This document shows positions 44,601 to 57,749 of a stretch of 64,000 nucleotides of DNA, piece by piece (the stretch's first letter is position 1; each line of letters begins with the position of its first letter). The notes under the pieces are model-generated. The model was not told where the DNA came from, did no database searches, and worked only from the letters and a program-made list of their open reading frames with translations. Origin of the DNA: Drosophila pseudoobscura (taxonomy: Eukaryota > Arthropoda > Insecta > Diptera > Drosophilidae). The position numbers and the translations under genes were made by a program. The stretch covers positions 11,359,001 to 11,423,000 of the forward strand of contig NC_046681.1 of assembly GCF_009870125.1 (NCBI RefSeq). The letters run 5' to 3'.

Positions 44601-47600
44601 ACTTTTCGTACACGCTGGGAAATAAAAATATGACATGGGAGGTGAAAGAGTTTTAAAGACCTGAAGACTTTCAACCTTAAAGAATGATTGATTTATGGAA
44701 TATATTTCTTTGGTGTATCAACAGGTTTTTTTTACAGAGTAATGAAGAGGTGAGTTATAGATTTATCTATATATAATTACATCATAGGACTGCATCTTCT
44801 ATGACACAGCATATAGGGTAAAGGGAAGGCTTTTGTTAGATGTATTTTGTTGTTGGATTCTTTGTTTTAGTAACGTTTTTCCTGGCAGAAGTACGATATA
44901 AAATCCTTCAGAAAAAGCCTCTGTTTCTGGTGGATAACCTTCAAAATGAGATACAAACTTCCAGATGCTCTGCCAGAGGGAAACCCATCGTTAACCCAAT
45001 AACCCCCTAACATTAAATCTATTAAAAAAAGTTACTTTTAAATGCTTACAACTTCTTTACTTCCAATAAAAGTAGACAGATTTTCTTAACAATTTTTTTT
45101 TGGTTTTTGCTAGTCCATAAAATTATTTTATTTTCATTCGAATGTCTCGAAGAAACTGCTATTTACGAGTGCTCTCCCCCTGCGATGCGACTCTTTCGTC
45201 TGCCTTTTATGTCAACAACTTCCTCTCCATTTGGGTTTTTTTTTATGACAGCCATAAATTTTGATTAAATGTGTATATTTTGTACAATTTCCACACATTT
45301 CCTTTCATGTTAATTTGATTTGATGGCTCTCATATACAGTACGAGTACGAGTATATAGTATTTTTTTTTGTTTTTTCTGTTGGTTTTCTATAATTTTCCA
45401 CACGCGCCCCACACATTAACCCCATTCGGCAATCGGTCGGGCGGGCGCATGGTGGGGCCTGTAAAATATGAGCCCAACACGGCACTTAATTCCCAACGAA
45501 GCATTCTTTTGCCACAACATGCAACAATGTTGCATGCAAACGGCAACAAAAAAAACATCATTCAATGTGCATTTGAGATGGAGCGCGAGCGAGAGCTTGT
45601 GCCAAATTGAATGCCTCATAAAGCAAAGACACAATAAACGCAAAACGCACGATTAGCCGCACAGAACTAGCGGGATGTCCGATCGCGAGACTGTACCTTG
45701 AATCTCGGAATCTCTATTTAATAATAATATTTATGCACGGCCCGGCAGTCAGACTAATTGACTCATAAATTAGCCAAAGGACAGCGGCCCCAGTGCCCAG
45801 TACCCAGTGCCCAGTGCCCGTGCTTTTTTGTCCTCTTTCATGAAAAATCTTGACAAATTCACCCGCATGTCTGTGACACTTAATACACATCACACAGCGC
45901 ATAAGAAGGGGTCGGATCTCAGAAATCATCGTGATGGGAACTGCGACAGACGGACAGACAGTGACACAAAGTGCATTTGACAAATGACATTTCACAGACT
46001 GCCAGACACAGATCTTCGTGCCGTATGGGCTGTGCGGTGGGGTGCGGTGGCACAGAAGACACAGAACATTCTCGAGGCCCATCAAAACCAAAGTGTTTTT
46101 AAGTGAATTAGTTTCTTTTGATTTTCTTTTCTTTTTGCAGCCAAAGAAAGTGTATCTCTTGGGGTTGTTTGAGTTGCAGTTTTACTTGGAAAGAGTACTT
46201 CTTTTTTGCTTTTGGGTAGCTCCAATAGAACCTATCATCCAAGGCTTTCTTTCAGGGGATGCATGTGGAATGAAATGCACTAAGAAAGGAAGGCCTCAAG
46301 GCCTTAAATGTGGCCAATACCAACACCAATACCTTTAAAGTAAGTCTTTCTGCCTGTTTACATTGTTGCTGGATTTTGGGACCGACTCAGCTGGCCAAGG
46401 CATACCTTATATCCCCTCAAATCTCCATTAGAGAGCATTCCCTATTCGTTTGATTATATTTGTTCCTCCTCTTATTATTTATGGCTGCTTATAAGTGCCT
46501 TGTGTGGTGCCCCCCTCAAACGAATATTTCTCATTTTTATGAAGTTTTGCGTTGTATTTTATTCGCTTTTCGAGTTGGTCGTCTCCCGGCTTCTTCGCCC
46601 CAAAAGAAGATCTCAATTTCCACTTCAATTTGTCTGCTGTCACTGGTAATTGAGTTCAATTTACAATAATATGCTCTGACGTTCGGTGCGGCTGAGGCCA
46701 GAGACAGCGGCAGGGACAGCGGCAGGGACAGGGACAGAGACAGGGACAGCGCCAGCTGAGAGACATCAGCGGACGGGAGATATCTGCAGAGAAAGCCAGT
46801 GGATGTGGATGTGGATGTGGAAGGACAGCGGGGTGCCAAGCGCCCGGGGTGTGGCAAGTGTACAAATGTCTTGCGCTTGCAATTTGTATTCCCGGACTCT
46901 CCCACTCTCCTCACTCTCCTCACTCTGTTGGTCTCACTCAGGAATCATCGAATGGAGTATCTGCTGCGTTTTGGGGGTCAGCCATGGGGGCAGCATGGGG
47001 TTCAACAGTTTCCAATTGTGGGGGCGTGACTGCCGCAGGGCTGGTGGTGGGCTAGATGAAAATTGTAATTGATGTGCCTGGATATTGATGGGACTAAGTG
47101 GATTTGAAGTTTCCCCCCTCTATTATGCAGTGGGAGGCAACCATAATGTTTGGGTTTTTCCAATATACAGAAGATCCTCCCTTCCACGCTTCATAATCGT
47201 ATCTGTCCCTGTCCCCTGCCAAAAAGTAGGAAATATGAAGTTCCAGGAGTCAAACAATAAACCCTTTGTCTAAAATAGTACATATCTTTCAGTAAGTGAG
47301 AATATTTGTGCGAACTTTTCAAATAAACTTCAAGGGAACATCCCGGAATGGCGGCATGAGAGGTGTACACTCTCGGGCCATAATAAATCTTTTTAACGAA
47401 AACAATAAATCGCATTTTACGCATACTATTACACCCAGGCTACACCAGACACAAAGAGAGCCAAAAATAATAAAGCCAAGAGCTAGGAAACAAGTGGAAG
47501 GGGGGTGGGTAAACCCTTTTGGGCCCCAAGAAAACTCTAGAATTTATGCAGAGCGAGAGAGACAGCGGAAAACCCATGGGCCAAGTAATTTCTCAGCGTC

Positions 47601-50600
47601 TTGTTGGGGAACGAAAAAAAAAAACACTTAGTGCTATTTTTTCCCTCTTTTTTTTTAAGAGATTCCATTCCATGCCCCGTGTGTGTGTGAGTGTGTGAGT
47701 GTGATTACACCTACTTGAAGTCATATATCTTTCACTTTGCGCTTTCAACAGTTTGTGACGTCGTCGTCTACACATTTATCCTCCACTCCACACACCACTC
47801 GAGGGGGCGGTTAACAAAAGCTCTTTGATATACCGCCAAACGACTCGACTCGACTCGAGTCGAGACTTTCAAGACATGCGCTACCAACACTTGAGCCCTA
47901 TACCCGGTACCATCCATCCTTTGGTGGCCCCCTGCCCTGCCACCGCCTCACCTCATTTGCTTTCGTGCCTGGGCCTGGGTCTGGGCCTGGGTCTGGGCTT
48001 CTTCTGCCCAAAAAGCACAGAAGTGGGCATGTCAGCGAAAATCACCGTAAATTTTCCGCATTGTTTAAAATTTATTACACTTTCAGATTTACCAAACGAA
48101 CAGAAACCAAACCACGTCTCGCACCCTGTCGGAGGAGGGTGTCTGTTGTCGGCTGTCGGTTGATGAGGAAGTCGTTCAGAGGCACGCCCTTTGTTTGCCC
48201 CGCTATCTCTGACATGTTGCTGTCTAATAAGTGTAACCAGTAATTTTCTTATCACTTAAACTGACTCATGTCGCTGCCCCCGCTTCAATGGGGCTACTGG
48301 AGTTCAAAGTGTCTTGGGGATTAATGGCGGCTTATATGCCAGTAAAAACCATTTGCCAAAGGCTAAACTTGAGGAGAATGTTTCTCATATTTAACAGAAT
48401 TAAATCAGTAATTCAGAATGCCAGAATACAGGAATGCCTAGATGGATTGGTTTGTTTTAGAGCCTTGAATCGCAGCTATTTTCGGATACAATTAACGCCT
48501 TTTATGGGTATTATTTGGTGTTTTTTTTAAGAATTTATTTACTAGATCTACTAGCATGTCCCCCAGTCCAAAGAGAAGGCACTCTCTTGTGGCTTTTCAG
48601 CACAATTTTGAGAGAATTAATCCACTCGAAGGAAAATCGTGTACCATTGAAATAATCGTACAGTTTGTCTCTATTTTTCTACAATTCCTTAACCATAGGA
48701 AAACCCCCACTCTTATTCCAAAATTATGACTAACTAAACTAATTTTAAAATTTGCATAAAATTAAAAATAAAAACGAAATGACATCGAATGAATGTTATC
48801 CCCAAAAGCCGACCGACAGACAGGCAGAGAATAATTTATGCATAATATTCGCCTAAACCATATTTCATGTTGGCCAACAGCATTTGGCGCTATCAAAAAC
48901 ATCCTGTTTTTGTGGAAAAACCATTTATATAGTAAATATATGCATGTATGTATGTATGTATGTACATATATAATGGATAGATAGGGTCGGATAGGCGAAG
49001 CACAGCTCGATTCTCGAGCTCTAAGCTCTGACTGCATCCGCTTGTAAATCATATTAAAATATTTATGCTGCCGCTCAATGTTTGCCCCACACACCCCCCT
49101 CTGTGCAATGCTATTTTATTTAGTCTTTTTCGGGGCATGCCACCGATAAATTCAGAACAAATGGCATTATGTTGCACACAAACACACATGTGTGTTGCCG
49201 TATCTGTGAGTGGCCCTCGTGTGTGTCCCGTGTGTGGTTTATTTAGTGCATTTAGATAAAGCGAGCGAAAATGTCAACTTTTGTGACTCTTTTTTTTCTT
49301 CTCTGTTTCCCCCCCACGCTCCACGCCCCACCATTGGCATTCGTTGCTTGTGGCAGGCAGGACAGGCCAGGCCACTGGCAGTGGCAGTGGCTGCAATTAT
49401 CGTGCAACAAATCATGGCAACATAGTTTATGGCATTAGTTGTGTTAATTTATGTCCCATTTATGAAATATTTACACATTTTTGAGCCATTATTGCAGTAG
49501 CAGATTTTTGTGGCTCCCGCCCCCCCCTGTAAACCATTTTTCGATACGAATTCTGTTGGGAATCGGGGTTTTTCGGTTATTTATGAGCCTCCGCCGGATG
49601 TTTAGTTGCAGTATTTTTAATATTTATCAAAATTATTATGCATACGATTTGGCATTTAATTTATGTAATGGCGTCTGAGAATCGATTCCAGCAGCGAGTA
49701 TTTTCTGGGTAATTGGTTTTTGTCAGGAGAGACAGGCAACCAAATAATTGATGGCATTTGGCTTAAATTTCGATTCTGGTTAATTGTTCAACAACAAGCA
49801 ATTAATCCCAGAACGAATGAGGGGGAAGAAAACTTAAGATTTAATCTTTAAAGAAGATTATTATAGTAGACTTTGTTTCGAAATCCTACGATTATCGCTT
49901 ATTACTTAATTATATTTTATAGAAATTTACGAGTAAGATTGCCTAAAATTAGAGTCAAGAAATTGGTTCTAGTAAAGGTATTAGATCGCATCTTTTTTTA
50001 ATAGTTGGAATTTTTTGATTTTTTCTTCATTTTATTTCCATTTCATTTCCTTAATTTTTGTTAAATTTAAATAAATTTCACATTAATTAAATATCACCCA
50101 TTGAAGTCAAATTACATAATTTTATCTATTGATATTTATTGCCATTATTTTTAAGGCAACGATGCTACATTTTTGACTAAAAATCGTTGCATAACTGCTT
50201 ACTAAACACTTTTATAGTGTTAAATACTTTTCTATCGACTTATTTAAACACAAATTTGATGCCTTAACGATCTTAAAGACCAACTTTCATATAAAAAACC
50301 AAGTATGGCTCGACAAAAACGTTCTGAACCTTTTTTTCTGTCCGAAAGGTAACTAAAATGTTCCAAACTATATCGTTTATGCCTCTTTCTACTCGTATAC
50401 CTAAACCCCTATACACTTCCACTATTTCCTGGTCTTTATTCAGGCAATACCCCATCTTTTATCTTCCATCGCAACTCAACAAACATTGACCGAGTCCGAA
50501 ACCCAGAGCTCCGCCGAGTGTCACAACAATCTTCAATCGATTTCCAGCAGACAATTGCCGTTGATTAAGATGCTGCTACAGCATGTTGCATGTTGTGTAA

Positions 50601-52000
50601 ATGTTTGTGTTATTGATTAATTACATTTACAACAATCAAAGTTCATTGAGTGATACCAATCACAACAACGCAGCGACTGCAGCAGCAGCACCAGCAGCAT
50701 TGCAATGAATCTTCTTCGAGTTGAAGTGGGAGCCCCCATGGAAAATGGATGTGAAGCGATCGGAATGACTGGCTGACTGAGTGACTGGCTGACTGAGTGA
50801 CTGACTGAATGGGTGAACGAGTGACTGAGTGAGTGAATGAAAGACCGAAGAACATGTCTAATGTCTGCCCCCCCTCTGTAGCTGATTGCTTGCATGTTCA
50901 GAGGCTCTTGTCGCTGGCTTGTATGGCATTTGTCAGTGTGTTTGGTGGCCTCTCCGCAGCACTGCCTTTGATCTTGTTTTCTCCTTTTTTTTCTCTTTCT
51001 TTTTTTTGATCTTCAATCGCTTTGATTGATCAATTAAATTCATTTGTAAGCAACTTGGGGCCTACGATGACGCGGCATTAACAGTGGAGCGGGGGAAAGA
51101 CATCGGCCAGATGGTGGGGCAAGGGCCTGCGGCGAAAGACGGCGTCCTCAAAGAGGCTTTCCTCGGACAGAGAGAGGGAAAGATTTATTTGGTTTTCCTA
51201 TTTTTAGGCGGCAGTTGAATTGAGGTTTTGGGTTAAAACCACACCAAAAATACACACACATCCCGCTGGTAATAATTAACAGATGATCGAGCTGTTCTGA
51301 AAACATTTTGGTAACATCATTTGCTGAAGGGAAATGTCAGAACCCTGTGGGATATGGCTGCTGAGGAAGCCATCACTCAGAGTGCAGTTTTATCTCAAGG
51401 GTAGAAGGCGCTTTAGTTACCCTGGGACCCCCGAACAGTGGTTTAATCATCTTTCAAGAGTATAGTTTAATTTTCAAATAAGTGTTTTTTTTTTGTATTT
51501 AGTTAACTATAAAATCCTTAAAAAACCTAATTTGTATTTGAATTAATTTTCTATAATTTTTCTGATTTGTTTTTTTTTCTTGTTTATTTTTAATTTTGTT
51601 TCTCTTACATTTATTTTATTTTTTAGATAACTATTTCTTCAATATATCTTACTTTATTTTTATTTTTGTTATTTATTATTATTATTTTGTATTATTATTA
51701 TTTTTCTTTTCTTTTCTTTTTTTTTCTATTACATTTAATATAATTTAAATTTTCTGGATAAATATTTCTAATATTTATATAACTTCAAAATTATAATTTA
51801 TAATCTAATTAACTTCCCTGGATATTTTTCTTTTTTTATATTTAACTAATTTTTATGTTATTTTTTTTTGTCCCGCTATTTATTTTTTCTTTTTTTTCAA
51901 GAAGAATTTTTTTTATTTAACTCTTTAGATAATTATTTTTTCAATTTATCTTTATCTATATTTTTGTTAGCATAATTTCTTTGTATTAATTTTTGGTGCT
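41620..52000. other. Gene-poor stretch
   Basis: No gene supported. It contains (GCC/GCA)n near 42428-42455, CTG-rich tracts at 44142-44218, (AGG)n at 44270-44300, CTG/GTC repeats at 44405-44450, a TGTA run near 48943-48966, and T-rich DNA at 51480-52010 leading into the DINE-1 element. A plus-strand frame at 42851-43273 (140 aa) was inspected and not accepted. Confidence 0.5.
44270..44300. repeat. (AGG)n microsatellite
   Basis: About ten AGG units on the plus strand directly following 'GCAGCATTATAG'. Frames through it give poly-Gly, poly-Glu/Arg or poly-Ser. Confidence 0.85.
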
Positions 52001-52017
52001 TTTATTTAAATTTTAGT

Positions 52018-53150
52018 TTTTATACCCGATACTCAAAATGAGTATTGGGGTATATTAGATTTGTGGTAAAAGTGGATGTGTGTAACGTCCAGAAGGAATC
52101 GTTTCCGACCCCATAAAGTATATATATTCTTGATCAGCATCAATAGCCGAGTCGATTGAGCCATGTCTGTCTGTCCGTCCGTCCGTCTGTCCGTCTGTCC
52201 GTCCGTCCGTCTGTCCGTCTGTCCGTCCCCTTCAGCGCCTAATGCTCAAAGACTATAAGAGCTAGAGCAACGATGTTTTGGATCCAGACTTCTGTGATAT
52301 GTCACTGCTACAAAAATATTTCAAAACTTTGCCCCGCCCACTTCCGCCACCACAAAGGGCGAAAATCTGTGGCATCCACAATTTTAAAGATAAGATAAAA
52401 CCAAAAACTCAGAATCGTAGAGAATGAACATATCTTATAGACTGCAGAATCTGAATTAGATCGTATTATTATTATAGCCAGCATCAAGAAAACAATTTCA
52501 TTTATTCTCGCCCTGTCTCTCTCTAACACACACGTAGCATAGGCGGCTTTGCTTAGAGTAAAACATTAGCGCCTAGATCTCAGAGACTATAAAAGCTAGA
52601 CCAACCAAATTTGGTATCCACACTCCTAATATATCGGACCGAGACGAGTTTGTTTCAAAATTTCGCCACTCCCCCTTCCGCCCCCGCAAAGGATGCAAAT
52701 CTGGGGATATTCACAAATCTCAGAGACTATTAAAGCTAGAGTAACCAAATTTGGTATCCGCACTTCTGTTAGATCTCACTATAAAACCTTTATCTCAAAA
52801 TTTCGCCCCACCCCCTTCCGCCCACACAAAGGACGAAATCTGTTGCATCCACAATATTGCAGATTTGAGAAAACTAAAAACGCAGAATCATAGATACCGA
52901 CCATATCTATCAGATTGCTGAATCTGGATCAGATCAGATCATTTTGATAGCCAAAGGAAACAAATCAATTTGCAGTGGCTACGCAGCGCGTGACGTCACG
53001 TTCAGACTGATTTTCTGTCTCTCTCGCACGTACTCTTTGTCGTGTCGTTTAATATTAGCGGCGTCTGCCGGAGGAGAGCCATACTGACTTAGTATCGGGT
53101 ATAACTGTAGAGTTGCGGTGTCCGCAGCAACTCACAACGTTCCCCCTCGT
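52018..53150 (+). mobile_element. INE-1/DINE-1 (Helitron-related) element, near full length
   Basis: It begins TATACCCGATACTCAAAATG, passes 'AACGTCCAGAAGGAATCG', 'AAAGTATATATATTCTTGA' and 'ATAGCCGAGTCGATTGAGCC', then a (GTCY)n microsatellite at 52165-52228. Three tandem core units follow, each with a 'CTCAGAGACTATTAAAGCTAG'-like sequence, 'CCAAATTTGGTATCC' and a 'CCCCTTCCGCC' block. It ends near 'TATCGGGTATAACTG' and 'CTCACAACGTTCCCCCTCG'. Like other members it encodes no protein; it is mobilised in trans by Helitron replicase. It is inserted in T-rich DNA, as known for the family. Confidence 0.85.
52165..52228. repeat. (GTCY)n microsatellite inside DINE-1
   Basis: Alternating GTCT and GTCC units, about 16 in all. 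The position inside the element is the one known for INE-1/mini-me, which seeds such microsatellites. Confidence 0.9.
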
Positions 53151-56100
53151 TTCTTTTATTTATATTTTCTGTATTATGTATCTTTTTATCTGGTACATTT
53201 AATTTCATTTTAATTTCTAGATAATTTTTTCTTTAATATTTCTAACTAATTAATAAACTTATTTTTGTTTTCTATTATTTTTTGTCTTGTACATTTTTGA
53301 CCCACTCTGCACCACTGTCTGGGGCCATGTACGAACACAGTTTATCGTACATTTTTATAGCTGTCAGTGCGTTGGCTGTCAAGTGTCAAAAACATTTGCA
53401 ACGCGCTCAGCGCCGTGCGGGCAAAATGCAAAATGCAAATGCACTTACGAACGTCTCTCGCCAAATGCCTGACAATGACAAGCCAACAGAAGAAACATAC
53501 ATATTGTACATATATAAATATATATACAACTTGCACGATGGATTCGCATTGTTTGCCACACAGAAAGAGAGAGAGAGAGATGGAGAGAGATATGTATTAC
53601 ACAAGTCAGAGTGGGGATTTGTACAATAGTTTCGAACAGGGGCGACTATCTGACTGACTGACTGACTGACATGACTGAACGTGTGTAATGATTATGGGTA
53701 TGATGTTGATGATGCTCTGACATTGCCCTGACGCCTTGATTAAACTGTCATTTAACTTCATTTATTTTGACATAAAACTGACAAGAGAGAGACCCTCATC
53801 CCAAGCCAAGTGGCAGAATATATTCAATTTCAGCGAATAAAATGTGCACGAGAGAGAAATGGCTTATTTTAAAGCCCGATGAGGTCACCTATCTAACTAT
53901 CTAACAATCTATCGGATTGAAAGTTCAATTAATAGATCAAGGCACGAATTATATTGCTTATTCTATGGTTTATCTGATTAAGTAACAAATCAATTGCACA
54001 AGTCATTCGATTCGATTCGATTCGATTCGTTGAGGAGGCAACAACACTCATTTAATGCTAAATAACAAGTGATTAAAATTCGCTTTGCGCCGCCGATATA
54101 AAGCTGTCACTAGACATAAATTACAATATGTCAGGTCTCAAGAACCTTTGACTTTTATTAATGTAAACATGGAAAGCAACACGCATGCTGAACAGACACA
54201 GGCACAGCTACAGCTACGGCTACAGCTACAACATGCTGACACTGAAAGCCGAGATAAGTTACCCACAAGACTCGGGGCCGGGCCCCAAGACTCGAGGCCA
54301 AAAGACGGAGGGAGAGACCCAAAGACTGGCTCCACAGAGCCAGGCAGGCAGCACGCTGACAGGCAAAAGTCTGGACCGAAAGAAGATGCAATACTTGAGG
54401 TTCGTTTGGGCCCTTGATTATGGTATAATTCTTACTACCACAGCCAGAGCCAGTGCCAGTGCCAGAGCCCAGAGCCAGTCTCAGCCCCATTTCGCATACT
54501 CCTCGCCTCTGTGTCTCTCTCCTCTCTCGCTGTTTTGTGTCTGTTTGCGCGCTCACTTAGCGATCATATCATTTTGACATGCTCGTGTGTTTAAGCTGTC
54601 AAATTGCCTGCTGTCTACGGATGCTGTTCCGTTCCTCTAGGAGAGTCTAGGAGAGGAGAGTCTTAACTATCTTTTTGAACTCCTCGTAGACTGGAGACTG
54701 TAGACTGCAGACTGCAGACTGTGCTGTGGCCGCCTGTTGGAGCCGCGCGCTTGTCTTGTCTATTTGTATCTGGACAGGCACTTCTCGGCCTTAAGTTGAC
54801 GTGTTACGCTGTCAGCATGGAGAAAACCTCAATTTCAAACTGTCAGTTTATATGTCAGCTTCAACTGACAGTTCTCCATGTTGGCGCTGTCTCTTTTTCT
54901 TCGTTTCGTTTCGTTTCGTTACGTTGGCTCCGGCTCTGGCTCTGGCTTTTCCACAGATACAAATACAGATACCATACCGCGTAGAGGCTACAGTCTACAG
55001 CCGACAGACAGGGAGATACTTAGATGGGCATTTGAATAATGCGCACACAACTCTCTGGCTTACCAAAGAGGTTTGGTTTCGCTCTGTTATGGCGGGGATA
55101 CTTGCTGTTCATTTGGCCATGATCCTAACTCTATTCATGGTGTGCGCTTCAACACGGGGGAAACAACTCATTCGTGGCTGCTGTCTACTGTCTACCGTCT
55201 ACAAGTTGAATGGGCCAGAGATACGAGTACGACTAAGAGCACACACCAGTACACCAGCTTGCGGAATCCGGTGATGATTTCCACTGATACTAGATAAAGC
55301 ATTACAGGCGACTCTTTCTGGGAAACAATGTTAAGTGTTGTAACCACACATTGCCACTGAAATGATTGTTGGATAACTGTATTAAGATAAATTTACTTGA
55401 AAGTACATGGATTCTTTGATATATTATAGTACCTTTTTTTGCTTTTAGGTAAACCGACTGAATGTCCGTCTAATACTATGGTAAGTTTGTCATAAATTAT
55501 GGATTTTACAATCATTTCTTTATCTTTATGTCTATTTATTTTATATTCGATTGTGTTATCATATCATATATACTCCTAAAAGACATTCCGTCTGTTTAGA
55601 GTACTAAGATTATGCAGATTTCTAGATCAATGCTATTTTCTGCGCCAACCCCTGGCTCACTCGCACTGTAATGAGTGAAATATCGGATAACGACGAGCCA
55701 AAATATATTTAATAAAAATATAAGGTGAATGACTTATCCCAGAAATATTTATAAAGATTCTTCGAATACAATACTTGTAGATATATCATAATAGAGGTGT
55801 AAACTGCTACCCTTCCCAGTCACTGTTCCTGCTCCCATTCACAGTGATTCCCAGCCACAAATACTCTACCCTCAGCGCACTTCTTTCGGCAGACAGAACG
55901 ACAGCCGGACAGTTCCTTTTGGACTGTTCTCAAGCGATAAATAAAGTTGTGAACATTGGCTCGATTTGTTTGTAGGGCAGGGTCCACGGTACACGGTCCT
56001 GGGTGCAGTGCGGAGTGCGGTGAGGTGTGGTTCGGGCGTGCTTTATAACTGCCGCCGCCTTGCGCTCACCGGACAGATCCGATCCATGGCCTGGTCATGT

Positions 56101-57490
56101 CGTTCGTTCGTTGCACTGCGTCGGACACAAAAGATTTACGATTATGGCGCGACTATTAAAAAGTTTCGCCTCTCGCACACCTCCTCCTTTTGGCTTCAGC
56201 TCCTCAGCTCTGCGGCTCCTCAGCTCCAGCTCCAGCTCCAGCGCCCCGCCCCTCTTCATCTCTCACTCAAGCCCACATTCAAAGTCAAAATATTGTGTAA
56301 AAAAAGAGGACAAAAAAAAAAAAAAACGTCGCTATGGTCTCTCGGGCAAAGGCTTTTGCAGCCGGCTCTCGGGTCTCTGGATCGATTAATTATGTGCGGA
56401 ATTTGGTTTATTGAGTACGAACCGCCTTTAAATTGTCTAAAAGACCCAGAGAGCTGTCAGGGCATGTTCATTCGTTCGCTCGGTCCTCCATGGGTTGCCC
56501 GATCGGCTCGTATCGGATCGGATCGAAGAAACGGGTTTCAACGGCTGACTACGGTTGTAATTTATGAGTTTAACTATAATTTTGAACATTTACGCTGCGC
56601 CTGCGTGCGCTTGCAATATGACAATTTTACTCTGAATATACGAGTATAAATACTCTATCCAAAAAGGACAGACGGCCCGACAGAAGGGTGTGCAACAGCA
56701 GGGAGCCCACAGAGAGAGCGAGAGCGAGAGCCGAACAGGTCACCGGACGGGTGGTGGCGAGTGTATTTGGACTTTATGCCGACAGCTGGTCAATTGAGTT
56801 GGTCCCAATGTCGTCGTCGTCGTCGTCGTCGTGTCGTGTTGGCGGGGCAACCATTTTGTTGTTTTCGATTAGACTGTTAAGTTGTCAAGTTGAAATTGAT
56901 TTGTAGCCACTGCCACACGGCTCCAGCAGTCGCAGAGCACCAGTCCTCCCAGTCCCCTGGTGCCGGTCTGGGAGGGAGTTGATTTTAAATTGGTTAAATT
57001 AATGTTACACAAGGTGTTGCTCTCGATGAGGCCATAAACGCTCGGTCAAGCAGCCAACTGGATTGGATGCTGATCGTAAATCGATCTGGGGTAACCATGT
57101 GCCCCCCCCTCCCTCCGTAACTCCCAAGATGCCGTTGCCAATCCGGGGTGTTATGACTGCTGTTAGATGCCACAGATTAGCCACAGCTTTTTGTTCACAT
57201 GTCCAAAGGCTTTAATCGGATCTTATTGGTCGGATCTGGGTGGATTTTTTGTGTGCTCCAGTGTGTGGATATTTATTATTGTTGGTGGATTGACGAGACC
57301 GATATTTGTGGATATTTCTACTATATAGTAGGATGCTATGGCCATCAGAGAGAAGTACAACCAAAGTTTCCTTTTTAAACCAATTTTAAGGAATTTAATT
57401 TAACAAAATTCTTCTTTTTACCATTGAGAACCCATCCTTAAAAGTCTGGAGATCAAAAAGGTCAGCAGTGGAGCACCCAGTTCACGTTTC
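53150..57490. other. Gene-poor stretch
   Basis: No gene supported. It holds CTGA at 53648-53671, ATTCG repeats at 54006-54030, CAGACTG repeats at 54695-54720, TTTCG repeats at 54900-54922, CAGCTC tracts at 56200-56245 and (GTC)n at 56812-56832. The open frame at 55966-56649 is composed of such tracts and is not protein-like. Confidence 0.5.
55642..55672 (-). repeat. Solitary diverged unit of the 32-bp minisatellite family
   Basis: 'GCGCCAACCCCTGGCTCACT' followed by CGCACTG on the plus strand is the complement of the 32-bp unit at 59865-60157 with a few changes. Confidence 0.5.
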
Positions 57491-57498
57491 GTATAGCC

Positions 57499-57741
57499 CT
57501 AAGTCGAAGAGCTATAGCGATGTCCCTTGAGGTACTGCAAGCGGATGCCACATCGCTGGTATTTCAGGGCCGGGGCTTCTTCATAGTTGCGAGTATCCAG
57601 AGAGCTCTCCAAAAGACCTTCGTTCAACTCGGAGATCCTGCCAACGGGTGCCGAATACATGCCAAGGACCTTTTGCAAGGCCTCACCATAAATGAAAGCA
57701 ATTATGACGGCCACCACAAATAATGTAATCAGCCAATTCAT
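57499..57741 (-). CDS. Probable small secreted peptide, 80 aa
   Basis: The start codon has the optimal fly context (TTCAAAATG). The product opens with a clear signal peptide or N-terminal anchor, MNWLITLFVVAVIIAFIYGE, then about 60 polar residues with one Cys (YQRCGIRLQYLKGH) and a Ser/Thr end. It is a single exon, and no AATAAA is seen close behind the stop. Size and layout fit short secreted peptides such as seminal-fluid or neuropeptide-like precursors; no dibasic cleavage pattern or known motif is present. The plus-strand overlap (57520-57723) is a shadow. No gene neighbour lies within 20 kb, so context gives no hint. Confidence 0.5.
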   Translation of the reverse strand: MNWLITLFVVAVIIAFIYGEALQKVLGMYSAPVGRISELNEGLLESSLDTRNYEEAPALKYQRCGIRLQYLKGHRYSSST

Positions 57742-57749
57742 TTTGAACG

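Noticed and set aside
46141-46338. Apparent exon following a TTTTTGCAG acceptor
   Set aside because: The reading frame is hydrophobic at random, contains no family motif, and has no upstream partner exon.
55966-56649. Plus-strand 227-aa open frame
   Set aside because: Made of CAGCTC and CGTT tracts and a poly-A run; weak ATG context and no protein-like segments.
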